Below the pieces are notes generated by a model. It had not been told where the DNA came from and searched no databases. It worked only from the letters and a program-made list of their open reading frames with translations. From Microbacterium terrae (GTDB lineage Bacteria; Actinomycetota; Actinomycetes; Actinomycetales; Microbacteriaceae): a DNA stretch of 64,000 bases. Positions 1-11,664 of the stretch are shown piece by piece. The stretch covers positions 3,596,001 to 3,660,000 of the forward strand of contig NZ_JAFDSS010000001.1 of NCBI RefSeq assembly GCF_017831975.1, given 5' to 3'. The translations under genes were made by a program, and so were the position numbers. Each line of letters opens with the position of its first letter. Positions within the stretch are counted from its first letter, which is position 1.

Positions 1-692
1 ATCGAGCCCATGCCCGCGATGTGGAACAGCGGTGCCGTCAGGAACGCGATGTCGCTCTCGTCGGTGACGTCGTTGGCGCGGATGCACGTGATCGACTGCG
101 AGAACATGTTGATGTGGTCGAGCAGGGCGCCCTTCGGACGGCCGGTCGTGCCCGAGGTGTAGACGATGAGCGCGGGGGTGTCTTCGGGAACGTCAGGGGC
201 CTCGAAGTCCGACGCATCCTCGGCGATCAGCTCGTCGTACGACTCCTGGCCCTCGCCCGCTTCGCCGATGACGATGACAGTCTTGATGCGATCGGTGATC
301 TGCGCGACGGCGCCGACCAGCGGGGCGAGGGGGCCTTCGACCACGATCACGCTCGCGTCGGCGTCGTCGACGATGTACGCGATCTCGGGTGGCGTGAGGC
401 GGAAGTTGATCGGCACGGCCATCGCGCCGATGCGATTGATGCCGAAGATGGCCTCCACCACCTCGGGACGGTTGAGGGTGAGCAGCAGCACCCGATCGCC
501 GGCCGCGACGCCGCGGCGCTGGAGGGCGGCGGCGAAGGCATCCATGTGGGAATCGACCTGGCCCCACGTCCACGACTGGCCGACGAACCGGAACGCCGTG
601 GCGTCGGGCTTCATCGATGCGTGGCCGGCGACCTGGTTCATCCAGTGGTTGCGGCGTGCGGCGCTCGGGATCACGCGCTGCTCAGTGCTCAT
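1..692 (-). CDS. Acyl-CoA ligase (AMP-binding), 5' part only
   Basis: These are the first 230 residues of an ANL-superfamily adenylating enzyme; the C-terminal part lies beyond the left edge. Family members activate a carboxylic acid with ATP and transfer it to CoA. The phosphate-binding loop YTSGTTGRPKG is at residues 178-188, and LTLNRPEVVEAIFGINRIG earlier is typical of fatty-acid/aryl-CoA ligases. The ATG at 692 follows GGAG with good spacing. The gene is divergent from the double-TetR gene at 856, which suggests that regulator as a controller (inference). The substrate cannot be told from this half. Adjacent beta-oxidation genes favour a fatty or organic acid. Confidence 0.9.
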   Translation of the reverse strand, partial: MSTEQRVIPSAARRNHWMNQVAGHASMKPDATAFRFVGQSWTWGQVDSHMDAFAAALQRRGVAAGDRVLLLTLNRPEVVEAIFGINRIGAMAVPINFRLTPPEIAYIVDDADASVIVVEGPLAPLVGAVAQITDRIKTVIVIGEAGEGQESYDELIAEDASDFEAPDVPEDTPALIVYTSGTTGRPKGALLDHINMFSQSITCIRANDVTDESDIAFLTAPLFHIAGMGS

Positions 693-789
693 GCTCGTCT
701 CCAACATCTTCGTCAGGGGTCGCGTCAGTGCGACGACGTGCAATCGAGTATGCCAGTGGCGAGGTGATCTGGGAAGAGTTTTGTTAACG

Positions 790-798
790 GTGATTCAC
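790..798. promoter_or_regulatory. Short palindrome GTGATTCAC in the ligase/TetR intergenic region
   Basis: GTGA-T-TCAC is an odd-length palindrome in the 163-bp divergent region. Its right half resembles the CGATTCAC half of the perfect palindrome at 3781-3796, so both could be sites for related TetR-type regulators. This is inference from two short matches. Confidence 0.35.
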
Positions 799-855
799 GT
801 CTGATGTTCATCGGCGATCACCCTCGTCCGCGTCGCCGGGAGTAGGGTGAACGAC

Positions 856-2100
856 ATGTCCAGCCGGAGTGCCGGCACCGCCGGTGCCACAGTCCCCGCT
901 CCGGCTCAGGCCGGCGAGCCGGTGCGCCGCCGCCCCCGCGAGCGCAAGCGCCAGATCGAGACCGCGGCAGCGCTCGCCTTCGCCGAGCGGGGCTACCACC
1001 AGGTCAGCATGAACGACGTCGCCCATGCCGTCGGCATCTCGGCGCCGGCGCTCTACCGGCACTTCCCGAACAAGTACGCCCTGTTCGCGCAGACGGTGTT
1101 CGACCTCGCCCACCGCCTCGTCGAGGCGACCGCGGATGCCGCGGCGATGCCCATCGGCGACCCCGAGGCCGCACGCACCGCCCTCGACATGCACCTCAAC
1201 GCGCTCATCTCGACGTCGATCGACCTGCGCGCCACCGGCGGTGTGTACCGGTGGGAAGGGCGCTACCTCGAGAAGGACGACCGCGACCGCCTGACGGCGG
1301 AGTTCCGCACGCTGCGCGAGCGCATGGTGCCGCCGCTCCGGGTGTACCGACCCGAGGTCGACGAGGCCGACGCGGGGCTGCTGGTGCTCGCGGCGCTCGC
1401 GTCGATCGCGAGCATCACGACCCACCGCACCGTCATCTCCTCGCGCGCCCTCCGGACGATCCTCGACGCCGCCGCGTGGCGACTGCTCGACGCCGATCTG
1501 CCGGATGCCGGCGACGACCCGCTCGAGCGCGCCGTGCCCGACGCGGGCACCACGCGCCGGGAGCGGCTCGTGGCGACCGCCGTCGCGCAGTTCCACGCCC
1601 GCGGCTACCACGAGGTGTCGATCGAAGACATCGCGACCGCGGTCGACCTCACCCCGTCCGGGGTGTACCGCCACTTCGAGAGCAAGTCCGCCCTGCTGAT
1701 GGAGGCGTGCCTGCGCGCGTCCGCCCAGCTCGACGCGGCTCGGGTCGCAGCCCAGTTGTCGTCGGACTCGCCGCAGGCGGTGCTCGACGCGCTGTGCGAC
1801 GACTACGTGCGCCACAGCTTCGAGAACTACCAGCTGGTGGGCGTGTGGGCGGCCGACGTGTCGGCGCTCGACGCCGACGACGGCAAGCGCATGCGCGGCC
1901 TGCAGCGTGCCTACCTTGCGGAGTGGTCGGAGCTGCTGCAGCGCACGCGCCCCGAGCTGTCGTCGAAGGATGCCACCGTGCTCGTCCACGCCGGGTTCAA
2001 CGTCGTGGCCGACGTCGCCATGATGCTCCGCCACCGTACGAACGCCGCGACATCGCGGAGGGTCGCAGCGCTTCTGCGTGCGACCCTCGGCGTCGCCTGA
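856..2100 (+). CDS. Double TetR-family transcriptional regulator (two HTH domains fused)
   Basis: The protein has 414 residues, about twice a normal TetR protein. A first TetR_N helix-turn-helix lies at residues 30-80 (IETAAALAFAERGYHQVS, then ALYRHFPNKYALF). A second complete one lies at 233-283 (LVATAVAQFHARGYHEVS, then GVYRHFESKSALL). Each is followed by a helical ligand-domain-like stretch. The ATG at 856 was chosen because the box TAGGGT (843-848) stands 7 bases upstream, which gives a leaderless transcript; a GTG at 847 is the alternative. It is divergent from the acyl-CoA ligase. A monomer could mimic a TetR dimer. The ligand is unknown, with acyl-CoA likely from context. Confidence 0.88.
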   Translation: MSSRSAGTAGATVPAPAQAGEPVRRRPRERKRQIETAAALAFAERGYHQVSMNDVAHAVGISAPALYRHFPNKYALFAQTVFDLAHRLVEATADAAAMPIGDPEAARTALDMHLNALISTSIDLRATGGVYRWEGRYLEKDDRDRLTAEFRTLRERMVPPLRVYRPEVDEADAGLLVLAALASIASITTHRTVISSRALRTILDAAAWRLLDADLPDAGDDPLERAVPDAGTTRRERLVATAVAQFHARGYHEVSIEDIATAVDLTPSGVYRHFESKSALLMEACLRASAQLDAARVAAQLSSDSPQAVLDALCDDYVRHSFENYQLVGVWAADVSALDADDGKRMRGLQRAYLAEWSELLQRTRPELSSKDATVLVHAGFNVVADVAMMLRHRTNAATSRRVAALLRATLGVA

Positions 2101-2105
2101 CACCG

Positions 2106-2211
2106 CGTTTCGTCTCGTCGCTGCGCTCCTCGCTCAACGCCCGGCACCTTTCGGTCGTTGAGCGAGCGAAGCGAGTCTTCGGTCGTTGAGCGAGCGAAGC
2201 GAGACGAAACG
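2106..2211. repeat. Palindromic repeat cluster (family A, three arms)
   Basis: An inverted arm at 2106-2139 (begins CGTTTCGTCTCGTC, ends CGCTCAACG) faces two direct arms at 2152-2178 and 2181-2211 (begin CGGTCGTTGAGCGAGCGAAG; the last ends GACGAAACG). The arms can form a long hairpin between the 3' ends of two convergent genes, so the cluster could act as a bidirectional terminator. The same sequence family recurs at 4.5, 5.6, 17.1 and 37.7-38.0 kb. Confidence 0.85.
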
Positions 2212-2216
2212 CCGGG

Positions 2217-3710
2217 CTACTTCGCGCGGCCGTGCAGCATCGGCAGCATCCGCGCGACCATGTGGTCGTCCTTGTGGCTGCGCTCGAGGGTGAGCAGGTT
2301 CAGCGCCGCCTTGCTGGTCTGGTGCGCGACCGACTTCGGCGTCGAGAACTCACGCAGGCCGTCGGCGCCGTGGATGCGCCCGAAGCCCGAGCCCTTCACG
2401 CCGCCGAACGGCAGGGCGGGGATGCCGGCGAACCCGAGCACCGAGTTGATTGTGACCACCCCGGCACGCAGCTGCTTCGCGGCACGGCGGCCGGTCGCGG
2501 CGCTCCTGGTGAACACCGCGGCACCCAGGCCGTAATCGGTGGCGTTCGCGCGCTGCACCGCCTCGTCGACGCTCGACACCGTGTTGATGACGACGGTCGG
2601 ACCGAAGGTCTCGTGGCGCACGGCGTCGGAGTCCTCGGGCACGTCGACGAGCACGACCGGCTCGACGAATCGCTCGCCGACCGACTCGCGTCCGCCGAGA
2701 GCGGCAGTGCCGCCCCGCTCGAGTGCGTCGCCGATGTGCGCCGCGATGACAGCGGTCTGCGACGGCAGCGTCATGGGGCCGTAGGTCGCGGTCTCGCCGC
2801 CGACGCGCACGCGCTCGCCGCGTTCGACGACCTTCGCGATCAGCGCATCGGCGACCGTCTTGTCGACGTACACGCGCTCGACGCCCACGCACGTCTGGCC
2901 CGCGTTGCCGAAGGCGCCGAAGGCGATGAAGGATGCCGCGGCGTCGAGGTCGGCGTCGGCGGCGACGATGAGGGCGTCCTTGCCGCCGCACTCGGCGACG
3001 AGCGGCGTGAGCGACAGTGCGCACAGCGCCATGACCTTCTTCGCGGTGCGGGTCGATCCGGTGAAGGCGACCTTGTCGACCCCCGAGCTCACGAGAGCGG
3101 CGCCGGTCGCGCCGTCGCCGGTCACCGCCTGCAGCACCGGCTCGTCGCACACCTCGGCCCACTTGCGGGCGATCCACACCGCGGTTCCGGGGGTGAGCTC
3201 GCTCGGCTTGAAGACGACGGCGTTGCCGGCGGCGAGCGCGTACGAGATCGAGCCCATCGGCGTGTAGAACGGGTAGTTCCAGGGCCCGATGACGCCGACG
3301 ACGCCGTAGGGCTCGTACCCGACGCTCGCCTTCTGGTTGTAGTTCATGAGGCCGGCGTGCACCTTGCGGCGCTTGAGCACACCCTCGGCGTTCTTCGCAG
3401 CCCAATCGAGGTGGGTGAGCGTGAGCATCACCTCGAGGAGTGCGTCGGACTCGGGCTTGCCGGTCTCGCGCGAGATGGTCTGGGCGAGGGATGCGGCGTC
3501 GCGGGCGATCGCGCTCTTCCAGCGCAGCAGCACCCGCTTGCGCCCGGCGTGGTCCTGTGCGGCCCACCACGCGGCTGCCTCCCGCGCGCGGCCGACTGCC
3601 GCCCGCACCGCGGCGGCGTCGTCGACCGGGTACGACTCGATCGCGCTGCCGTCGCGCGGGTCGACCGTGGTGTACGTGCCGGGGGTTCCGGAGTCTGCGA
3701 GAAGGGTCAT
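2217..3710 (-). CDS. Aldehyde dehydrogenase family protein (succinate-semialdehyde DH-like)
   Basis: This 497-residue NAD(P)+-dependent aldehyde dehydrogenase oxidises an aldehyde to the acid. PWNYP at 143-147 holds the oxyanion Asn145, FTGST at 216-220 binds the cofactor, Glu240 (AECGGK) is the general base and Cys274 (GQTC) the nucleophile. The length is typical. The C-terminal tail (GFGRIHGADGLREF, then hydrophobic and basic residues) resembles the fatty-aldehyde/coniferyl-aldehyde type. It is divergent from a TetR gene at 3881 with a perfect palindrome between them, so the TetR probably represses it (inference). The exact aldehyde is not readable. A benzaldehyde or fatty-aldehyde role is as likely as succinate semialdehyde. 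Confidence 0.9.
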   Translation of the reverse strand: MTLLADSGTPGTYTTVDPRDGSAIESYPVDDAAAVRAAVGRAREAAAWWAAQDHAGRKRVLLRWKSAIARDAASLAQTISRETGKPESDALLEVMLTLTHLDWAAKNAEGVLKRRKVHAGLMNYNQKASVGYEPYGVVGVIGPWNYPFYTPMGSISYALAAGNAVVFKPSELTPGTAVWIARKWAEVCDEPVLQAVTGDGATGAALVSSGVDKVAFTGSTRTAKKVMALCALSLTPLVAECGGKDALIVAADADLDAAASFIAFGAFGNAGQTCVGVERVYVDKTVADALIAKVVERGERVRVGGETATYGPMTLPSQTAVIAAHIGDALERGGTAALGGRESVGERFVEPVVLVDVPEDSDAVRHETFGPTVVINTVSSVDEAVQRANATDYGLGAAVFTRSAATGRRAAKQLRAGVVTINSVLGFAGIPALPFGGVKGSGFGRIHGADGLREFSTPKSVAHQTSKAALNLLTLERSHKDDHMVARMLPMLHGRAK

Positions 3711-3780
3711 CGGGGTCTCCTCCGCTCGTCTTCGAGCATCTGTCGTCCGTCGCGCGCCGTCGCGAGACAGTCCGTACTAA

Positions 3781-3796
3781 GTGAATCGCGATTCAC
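3781..3796. promoter_or_regulatory. Perfect 16-bp palindrome, probable TetR operator
   Basis: GTGAATCGCGATTCAC is a perfect palindrome in the region between the aldehyde dehydrogenase and the TetR gene. Its size and place fit a TetR-family dimer site controlling both divergent genes. Assignment to the adjacent TetR is inferred. Confidence 0.75.
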
Positions 3797-3880
3797 AGTA
3801 GGTCCCGTGCGACCCCGGCGCAAGGCATCCCGGAATTTTCTCATCTTGGTTAGAATCGCTGGAACCGCGAAAGGCAGGCG

Positions 3881-4486
3881 ATGGCGGAGACCCAGACCGC
3901 GACCGCGAAGTCGGTGCGCACCCGGCAGCGCATCCTCGATGCCGCCGCCGAGATCCTCAGCCGCAAGGGCTACGCCGGAACACGCCTCGCCGACGTCGCC
4001 GAGGTGGCAGGCGTGCAGGCTCCCGCGATCTACTACTACTTCGGATCGCGTGACGACCTCGTCGAGGAGGTCATGTGGGCGGGCGCCCACCGGGTGCGAC
4101 TCCACGTCGAGGAGGCGCTCGCCGCCCTGCCGGCCGAAGTGGGCCCGTTCGAGCGCATCCTGGTCGGCGTCGACGCCCACCTGCGGTACGAGCTCTCGAT
4201 CTCGGACTACACGACGGCGTCGATCCGCAACGCCGGGCAGGTGCCCGAGCACCTTCGCGTGCGCCCCGCCGCCGAGGAGGGGGAGTACAGCCGTGTCTGG
4301 CGCGACCTCTTCCGCCAGGCGCAGGAGCAGGGCCGGATCCGGGCCGACCTCGACGTCAACGTCTTCCGCCTGCTGCTGCTGGGCGCGATGAACTGGGCGG
4401 TGGAGTGGTGGAACCCGCGCACCCGCTCGCTCGACGACCTGGTGCGCTCCACGCAGGACCTCGTGCGCCACGGCGCCGGCGCCTGA
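3881..4486 (+). CDS. TetR-family transcriptional regulator
   Basis: This is a 201-residue regulator. The HTH spans residues 12-60 (RQRILDAAAEILSRKGYAG, then IYYYFGSRDDLVEEVM), and the rest is a helical ligand-binding domain ending FRLLLLGAMNWAVEWW, a pattern seen in KstR2/FadR-like actinobacterial TetRs. A likely -10 TAGAAT lies at 3851-3856, and AAAGG precedes the ATG. It is divergent from the aldehyde dehydrogenase, with the palindrome at 3781-3796 between them. It probably represses that gene and perhaps the convergent fatty-acid operon. The effector (acyl-CoA or aldehyde) is inferred only from context. Confidence 0.9.
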   Translation: MAETQTATAKSVRTRQRILDAAAEILSRKGYAGTRLADVAEVAGVQAPAIYYYFGSRDDLVEEVMWAGAHRVRLHVEEALAALPAEVGPFERILVGVDAHLRYELSISDYTTASIRNAGQVPEHLRVRPAAEEGEYSRVWRDLFRQAQEQGRIRADLDVNVFRLLLLGAMNWAVEWWNPRTRSLDDLVRSTQDLVRHGAGA

Positions 4487-4488
4487 CG

Positions 4489-4571
4489 CGTTTCGTCTCG
4501 CTTCGCTCGCTCAACGACCGGGCGAGGCGACTCCGGTCGTTGAGCGAGGAGCGCAGCGACGAGACGAAACG
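4489..4571. repeat. Palindromic repeat pair (family A)
   Basis: An inverted arm at 4489-4520 (CGTTTCGTCTCGCTTCGCTC start, ends AACGACCG) and a direct arm at 4534-4571 (starts CGGTCGTTGAGCGAGGAGC, ends GACGAAACG) are separated by 13 bases. They form a hairpin between the convergent TetR and nitronate monooxygenase-like genes, where it could terminate both transcripts. Same family as 2106-2211. Confidence 0.85.
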
Positions 4572-4583
4572 CGGCTCCCGGCG

Positions 4584-7851
<3,268 letters not shown>

Positions 7852-7883
7852 GCGTGTGCTCCTTCAGAGGCTCGCTGGGGCGC

Positions 7884-9092
7884 TCAGACGCGCTCGATGA
7901 CGGTGGCGATGCCCATGCCCGCGCCGACGCAGAGCGTGGCGAGGCCGCGGCGGAGGTCCTGCCGCTCGAGCTCGTCGAGCAGGGTGCCGAGGATCATGGC
8001 GCCGGTGGCGCCCAGGGGGTGGCCGAGGGCGATCGCCCCGCCGTTGACGTTTACCTTGTCGTCGGGGATGCCGAGGTCCTTCTGCCACTTCATCACGACC
8101 GCGGCGAAAGCCTCGTTGAGCTCGAACAGGTCGATGTCGGAGGCGTCGAGCCCCGCCTTCTCGAGCGCCTTCTGCGTCGCCGGCGTGGGCCCGGTGAGCA
8201 TGATCGTCGGGTCGGACCCCGTGACGGCGGTCGAGACGATGCGCGCCCGCGGTGTGAGCCCGAGGCGCTCGCCGATCTCGCGGGTGCCGATGACGACGAG
8301 CGCGGCGCCGTCGACGATGCCCGACGAGTTGCCGGGCCCGTGCACGTGGTCGATCTTCTCGACCCAGTGGTACTTCTGGAGGGCGACCGCGTCGAAGCCC
8401 GCCTGCTCGCCGAGCGCGGCGAACGACGCGGGCAGCTGCCCGAGCGACTCGACGGTAGAGCCCGGGCGGCGGTGCTCGTCTTCGGCGAGGAGGGTGACGC
8501 CGTTGATGTCGGTGACGGGGACGACGGATGCCGCGAAGCGTCCTTCGCGCCAGGCGGTGTCGGCTCGCGCCTGCGAGCGGGCGGCGAAGGCGTCGACGTC
8601 TTCGCGGCTGAACCCCTCGATCGTGGCGATGAGGTCGGCGCCGATGCCCTGCGGCACGAAGTAGTGGTCGTAGCCGGTGGTCGGGTCCTGTGCATAGGCG
8701 CCGCCGTCCGACCCGATCGGCACGCGCGACATCGACTCGACGCCGCCCGCGAGCACGAGGTCCTCGTACCCGGAGGCCACCTTCTGCGCAGCCAGGTTGA
8801 CCGCTTCGAGTCCCGACGCGCAGAAGCGGTTGACCTGCACGCCGGCGACGGTCTCGGGGAGGCCCGCGACGAGGGCCGCGGTGCGCGCGATGTCTCCGCC
8901 CTGTTCACCGACGGGCGAGACGACGCCGAGCACGATGTCGTCGATGAGGTCGGCCCTGAGCGAGGGGTTGCGCTCGCGCAGCGCGTCGATCAGGCCGACC
9001 ACGAGGTCGACGGGCTTGACGCTGTGCAGCGATCCGCCCTTGTTGCGCCCGCGCGGGGTGCGCACGGCGTCGTAGATGTATGCCTCGGGCAT
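7884..9092 (-). CDS. fadA: Acetyl-CoA C-acyltransferase (3-ketoacyl-CoA thiolase)
   Basis: This 402-residue thiolase cleaves 3-ketoacyl-CoA with CoA to acetyl-CoA and a shortened acyl-CoA. Cys91 in [11 protein letters not shown] is the acyl acceptor, His358 in GHPLGATGA activates it, and Cys388 in CVGAGMG is the proton donor; all are intact. It lies between an acyl-CoA dehydrogenase and the fadB gene in one operon. The start at 9092 is followed directly by the conserved DAVRTPRGR. With the two neighbours it completes a full beta-oxidation turn. Confidence 0.95.
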   Translation of the reverse strand: MPEAYIYDAVRTPRGRNKGGSLHSVKPVDLVVGLIDALRERNPSLRADLIDDIVLGVVSPVGEQGGDIARTAALVAGLPETVAGVQVNRFCASGLEAVNLAAQKVASGYEDLVLAGGVESMSRVPIGSDGGAYAQDPTTGYDHYFVPQGIGADLIATIEGFSREDVDAFAARSQARADTAWREGRFAASVVPVTDINGVTLLAEDEHRRPGSTVESLGQLPASFAALGEQAGFDAVALQKYHWVEKIDHVHGPGNSSGIVDGAALVVIGTREIGERLGLTPRARIVSTAVTGSDPTIMLTGPTPATQKALEKAGLDASDIDLFELNEAFAAVVMKWQKDLGIPDDKVNVNGGAIALGHPLGATGAMILGTLLDELERQDLRRGLATLCVGAGMGIATVIERV

Positions 9093-9135
9093 GGTGTACC
9101 TCCGCTGGCTGGGGATGAGTTCGAAGACGGGTGGA

Positions 9136-10305
9136 TCAGAGTCCGAGGCTGCGGCCGACGATCTCCTTCATGATCTCGGTCGTGCCTCCGTAGATGGTCG
9201 TGATGCGCGCATCCTGGTAGTCCTGCGCGATGCGGTACTCCTGCATGTAGCCGTAGCCGCCGTAGAGCTGCTGGCACCGGTAGACCACATCGTTGTACTG
9301 CTCGGTCGTGTACCACTTGGCCGCTGCCGCCTGCTCGGCGGTGAGCTCGCCCGCCGTGTGCAGACGCACGAACTCGTCGATGTAGACGCGGCTCGCCTGC
9401 AGCTGCGTGGCGATCTCTGCGAGGACGAAGCGGGTGTTCTGGAACGAGCCGATGGGCTGGCCGAACGCGGTGCGCTCCTTCACGTAGGCGAGCGTCCGCT
9501 CGAGCACGCCTTCGGAGGCCGCGACCGCGGCGGCCGCGATCGACAGACGCTCCTGGGGGAGGTTGCGCATGAGCCCGAGGAAGCCGTCACCCTCAGCGCC
9601 GAGCAGGTTGCCGGCGGGCACCCGCACGTCGGCGAACGACAGCTCGCTGGTGTCCTGCGCGTGCAGACCGATCTTGTCGAGGTTGCGGCCGCGGGTGAAC
9701 CCGGGACGGTCGCCTTCGACGACGATGAGGCTGAGCCCGCGGTGCCGGTCGGCGGACGTGCGCACCGCCACGACCACGAGGTCGGCGTTCTGGCCGTTCG
9801 AGATGAAGGTCTTCGAGCCGTTGATGACGTAGTCGTCGCCGTCGCGGACAGCCGAGGTGCGGATGCCGGCGAGGTCGCTGCCCGTGCCGGGCTCGGTCAT
9901 CGCGATGGCGGTGACGAGCTCGCCCGCGGCGATGCCGGGGAGCCAGCGCTGCTTCTGCTCGTCGTTCGTGAGGTCGACGAAGTACGGGAAGACGATGTCG
10001 TTCTGCAGCGCGATTCCGGCCATGCCGTCCGACACGGGGTTGCGGGCGAGCTCTTCGCCCATGATCGCGTTGAAGCGGAAGTCGTCGGCCCCGCCGCCGC
10101 CGTACTCCTCCGGCAGGGCGAAGCCCAGGATCCCCGCCTCGGCGGCCTTCGTGAAGAGCCACCGGTCGACCTTGCCGTCGGCTGCCCAGCGCTGCGCATG
10201 CGGTGCGGCGTGCTGGTCCACGAACGCGCGGATCACCTCGCGGAACTGCTCGTGGTCGTCGTCGTACAGCCTGCGTGGCGTCTTCACCGTCACTCCGATC
10301 CTCAT
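9136..10305 (-). CDS. Acyl-CoA dehydrogenase, long-chain type
   Basis: This 389-residue FAD enzyme performs the first step of beta-oxidation. FAD/substrate motifs are [10 protein letters not shown] at 135-144 and [12 protein letters not shown]. The usual C-terminal catalytic Glu position reads IYGGTTEI, so it is Gly373 as in LCAD-type enzymes. Glu269 in the helix [15 protein letters not shown] is the probable replacement base, which argues for long-chain or branched substrates. ATG 10305 was chosen because it starts the conserved fold and follows AGAGGG; the frame stays open upstream, but those residues are not homologous. It is first gene of the operon to 4584 and divergent from a second acyl-CoA dehydrogenase. 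Confidence 0.92.
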   Translation of the reverse strand: MRIGVTVKTPRRLYDDDHEQFREVIRAFVDQHAAPHAQRWAADGKVDRWLFTKAAEAGILGFALPEEYGGGGADDFRFNAIMGEELARNPVSDGMAGIALQNDIVFPYFVDLTNDEQKQRWLPGIAAGELVTAIAMTEPGTGSDLAGIRTSAVRDGDDYVINGSKTFISNGQNADLVVVAVRTSADRHRGLSLIVVEGDRPGFTRGRNLDKIGLHAQDTSELSFADVRVPAGNLLGAEGDGFLGLMRNLPQERLSIAAAAVAASEGVLERTLAYVKERTAFGQPIGSFQNTRFVLAEIATQLQASRVYIDEFVRLHTAGELTAEQAAAAKWYTTEQYNDVVYRCQQLYGGYGYMQEYRIAQDYQDARITTIYGGTTEIMKEIVGRSLGL

Positions 10306-10443
10306 CGATCCCTCTGGACAGAACTTTTTATAGCACATTAAATTCTGTCGGGCGATGGTCTTGTCGATCACTGAGGAATCAGTCAGGATCGGCGCAGGTG
10401 TTTTAATCGCCGATAAGCAGATCGCGATCGAAGGAGCTCGCAC
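10306..10443. promoter_or_regulatory. Divergent control region with three inverted repeats
   Basis: Between two divergent acyl-CoA dehydrogenase genes there are three inverted repeats. GACAGAA (10317-10323) pairs with TTCTGTC (10343-10349) around an AT-rich core. ACTGA (10370-10374) pairs with TCAGT (10379-10383). ATCGGCG (10388-10394) pairs with CGCCGAT (10408-10414). The AT-rich core TTTTTATAGCACATTAAATT is unusual for this genome and is the likely promoter. GAAGGAG near 10430 serves the plus-strand gene. The repeats are candidate sites for the nearby TetR regulators. Confidence 0.6.
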
Positions 10444-11664
10444 ATGCCCACCCCAGATGCCCCCGGCATCCCCGATGCTCCAGCCGTCGAGCAGCTCGCC
10501 GCCGCCACGCGGCGCTTCGTCCGCGACGTCGTGCTGCCGATCGAGCGGCGAATCGCGGGATCCGTGCACGACCTCGACCCCGCCGAGCGCGCCGAGCTCA
10601 TCGCCGCGGCGAAGGCAGCAGGCGTCTACGCGCCGCAGCTACCGACCGCGTACGGAGGCGCGGGCCTCGACACCCGTGGCCAGGCCGTCGTGTTCGCCGA
10701 GGCCGGCTACACACTGCTCGGCCCGCTCGCCACGGGTTGCGCGGCACCCGATGAGGGCAACGGACTCCTCCTCGAGCGGGTGGCGACCGCCGCGCAGCGC
10801 GAGCGCTGGCTCGCCCCGCTCGCCACGGGCGACATCCGCACCTGCTTCGCGATGACCGAACCGGCGCCGGGGGCCGGATCCGACCCCCGCGCACTCCAGA
10901 CACGCGCGACGCGCGTGGCAGGCGGCTGGAGCATCGACGGACGCAAGTGGATGATCACGGGCGCGCGGGGTGCGGCCGTCGCGATCGTGATGGCGCGCAC
11001 CTCGGGTGAACCCGGCGACGCCGGCGGGGCCACGATGTTCCTCGTCGAGACCGACAACCCCGGCATGCGGATCGAGCGCGACGTCGAGACCATGGACGCC
11101 GGCTTCTACGGCGGGCATGCCGAGATCGTGTTCGACGGATGCCTCGTGGGGGAGGCCGACGTGCTCGGCGAGGTCGACCGCGGGTTCGAGTACGCCCAGG
11201 TGCGCCTCGCACCGGCACGGCTCACCCACTGCATGCGCTGGCTCGGGCTCTCCCGGCACTGTCACGACCTCGCCCTCGCCCACGCGACCGAGCGTCAGGC
11301 GTTCGGGTCGACGCTCGCCGACCTCGGTCTCGCCCAGCAGCTGATCGCCGACAACGAGATCGACCTGGCCGCCGCGCGCGCGGTCATCGCGCAGGCCGCG
11401 GCATCCGTCGACGACGGCGTCGACGCCGCGAACGCGTCGTCGATCGCCAAGGTGTTCGTGTCGGAGGCGGTGGGCCGCGTCGCCGACCGCAGCGTTCAGC
11501 TCGCCGGCGCACGCGGGCTCACCGGCGAGACGCTGCTGTCTCGCTACTGGCGCGAGATGCGCGCGTTCCGCGTGTATGACGGGCCGAGCGAGACCCACCG
11601 CTGGGCCATCGCCAAGCGGGCGGTGAGCCGGCACCGCCGCGCCGTCGCCGGGGCCGGCGCATGA
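10444..11664 (+). CDS. Acyl-CoA dehydrogenase, ACAD10/11-like
   Basis: This 406-residue acyl-CoA dehydrogenase has the flavin motif AMTEPAPGAGSDP and a C-terminal VYDGPSETHR in which Asp379 takes the place of the usual catalytic Glu. The DGP-type motif is characteristic of the ACAD10/ACAD11 branch rather than of straight-chain dehydrogenases. Its stop overlaps the start of an APH-like kinase by 4 bases (ATGA). Fused or adjacent kinase plus ACAD is the hallmark of ACAD10/11 and of bacterial LvaA/LvaC, which process 4-hydroxyacyl-CoAs through a phosphorylated intermediate. This gene is proposed to do the elimination/isomerisation step (inference). GAAGGAG precedes the ATG. Confidence 0.88.
   Translation: MPTPDAPGIPDAPAVEQLAAATRRFVRDVVLPIERRIAGSVHDLDPAERAELIAAAKAAGVYAPQLPTAYGGAGLDTRGQAVVFAEAGYTLLGPLATGCAAPDEGNGLLLERVATAAQRERWLAPLATGDIRTCFAMTEPAPGAGSDPRALQTRATRVAGGWSIDGRKWMITGARGAAVAIVMARTSGEPGDAGGATMFLVETDNPGMRIERDVETMDAGFYGGHAEIVFDGCLVGEADVLGEVDRGFEYAQVRLAPARLTHCMRWLGLSRHCHDLALAHATERQAFGSTLADLGLAQQLIADNEIDLAAARAVIAQAAASVDDGVDAANASSIAKVFVSEAVGRVADRSVQLAGARGLTGETLLSRYWREMRAFRVYDGPSETHRWAIAKRAVSRHRRAVAGAGA

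Noticed and set aside
9136..10569. Extended N-terminus of the acyl-CoA dehydrogenase reading back to 10569
   Set aside because: The extra residues run through the divergent promoter and into the oppositely oriented gene. The conserved fold begins at ATG 10305, which has a ribosome-binding site.
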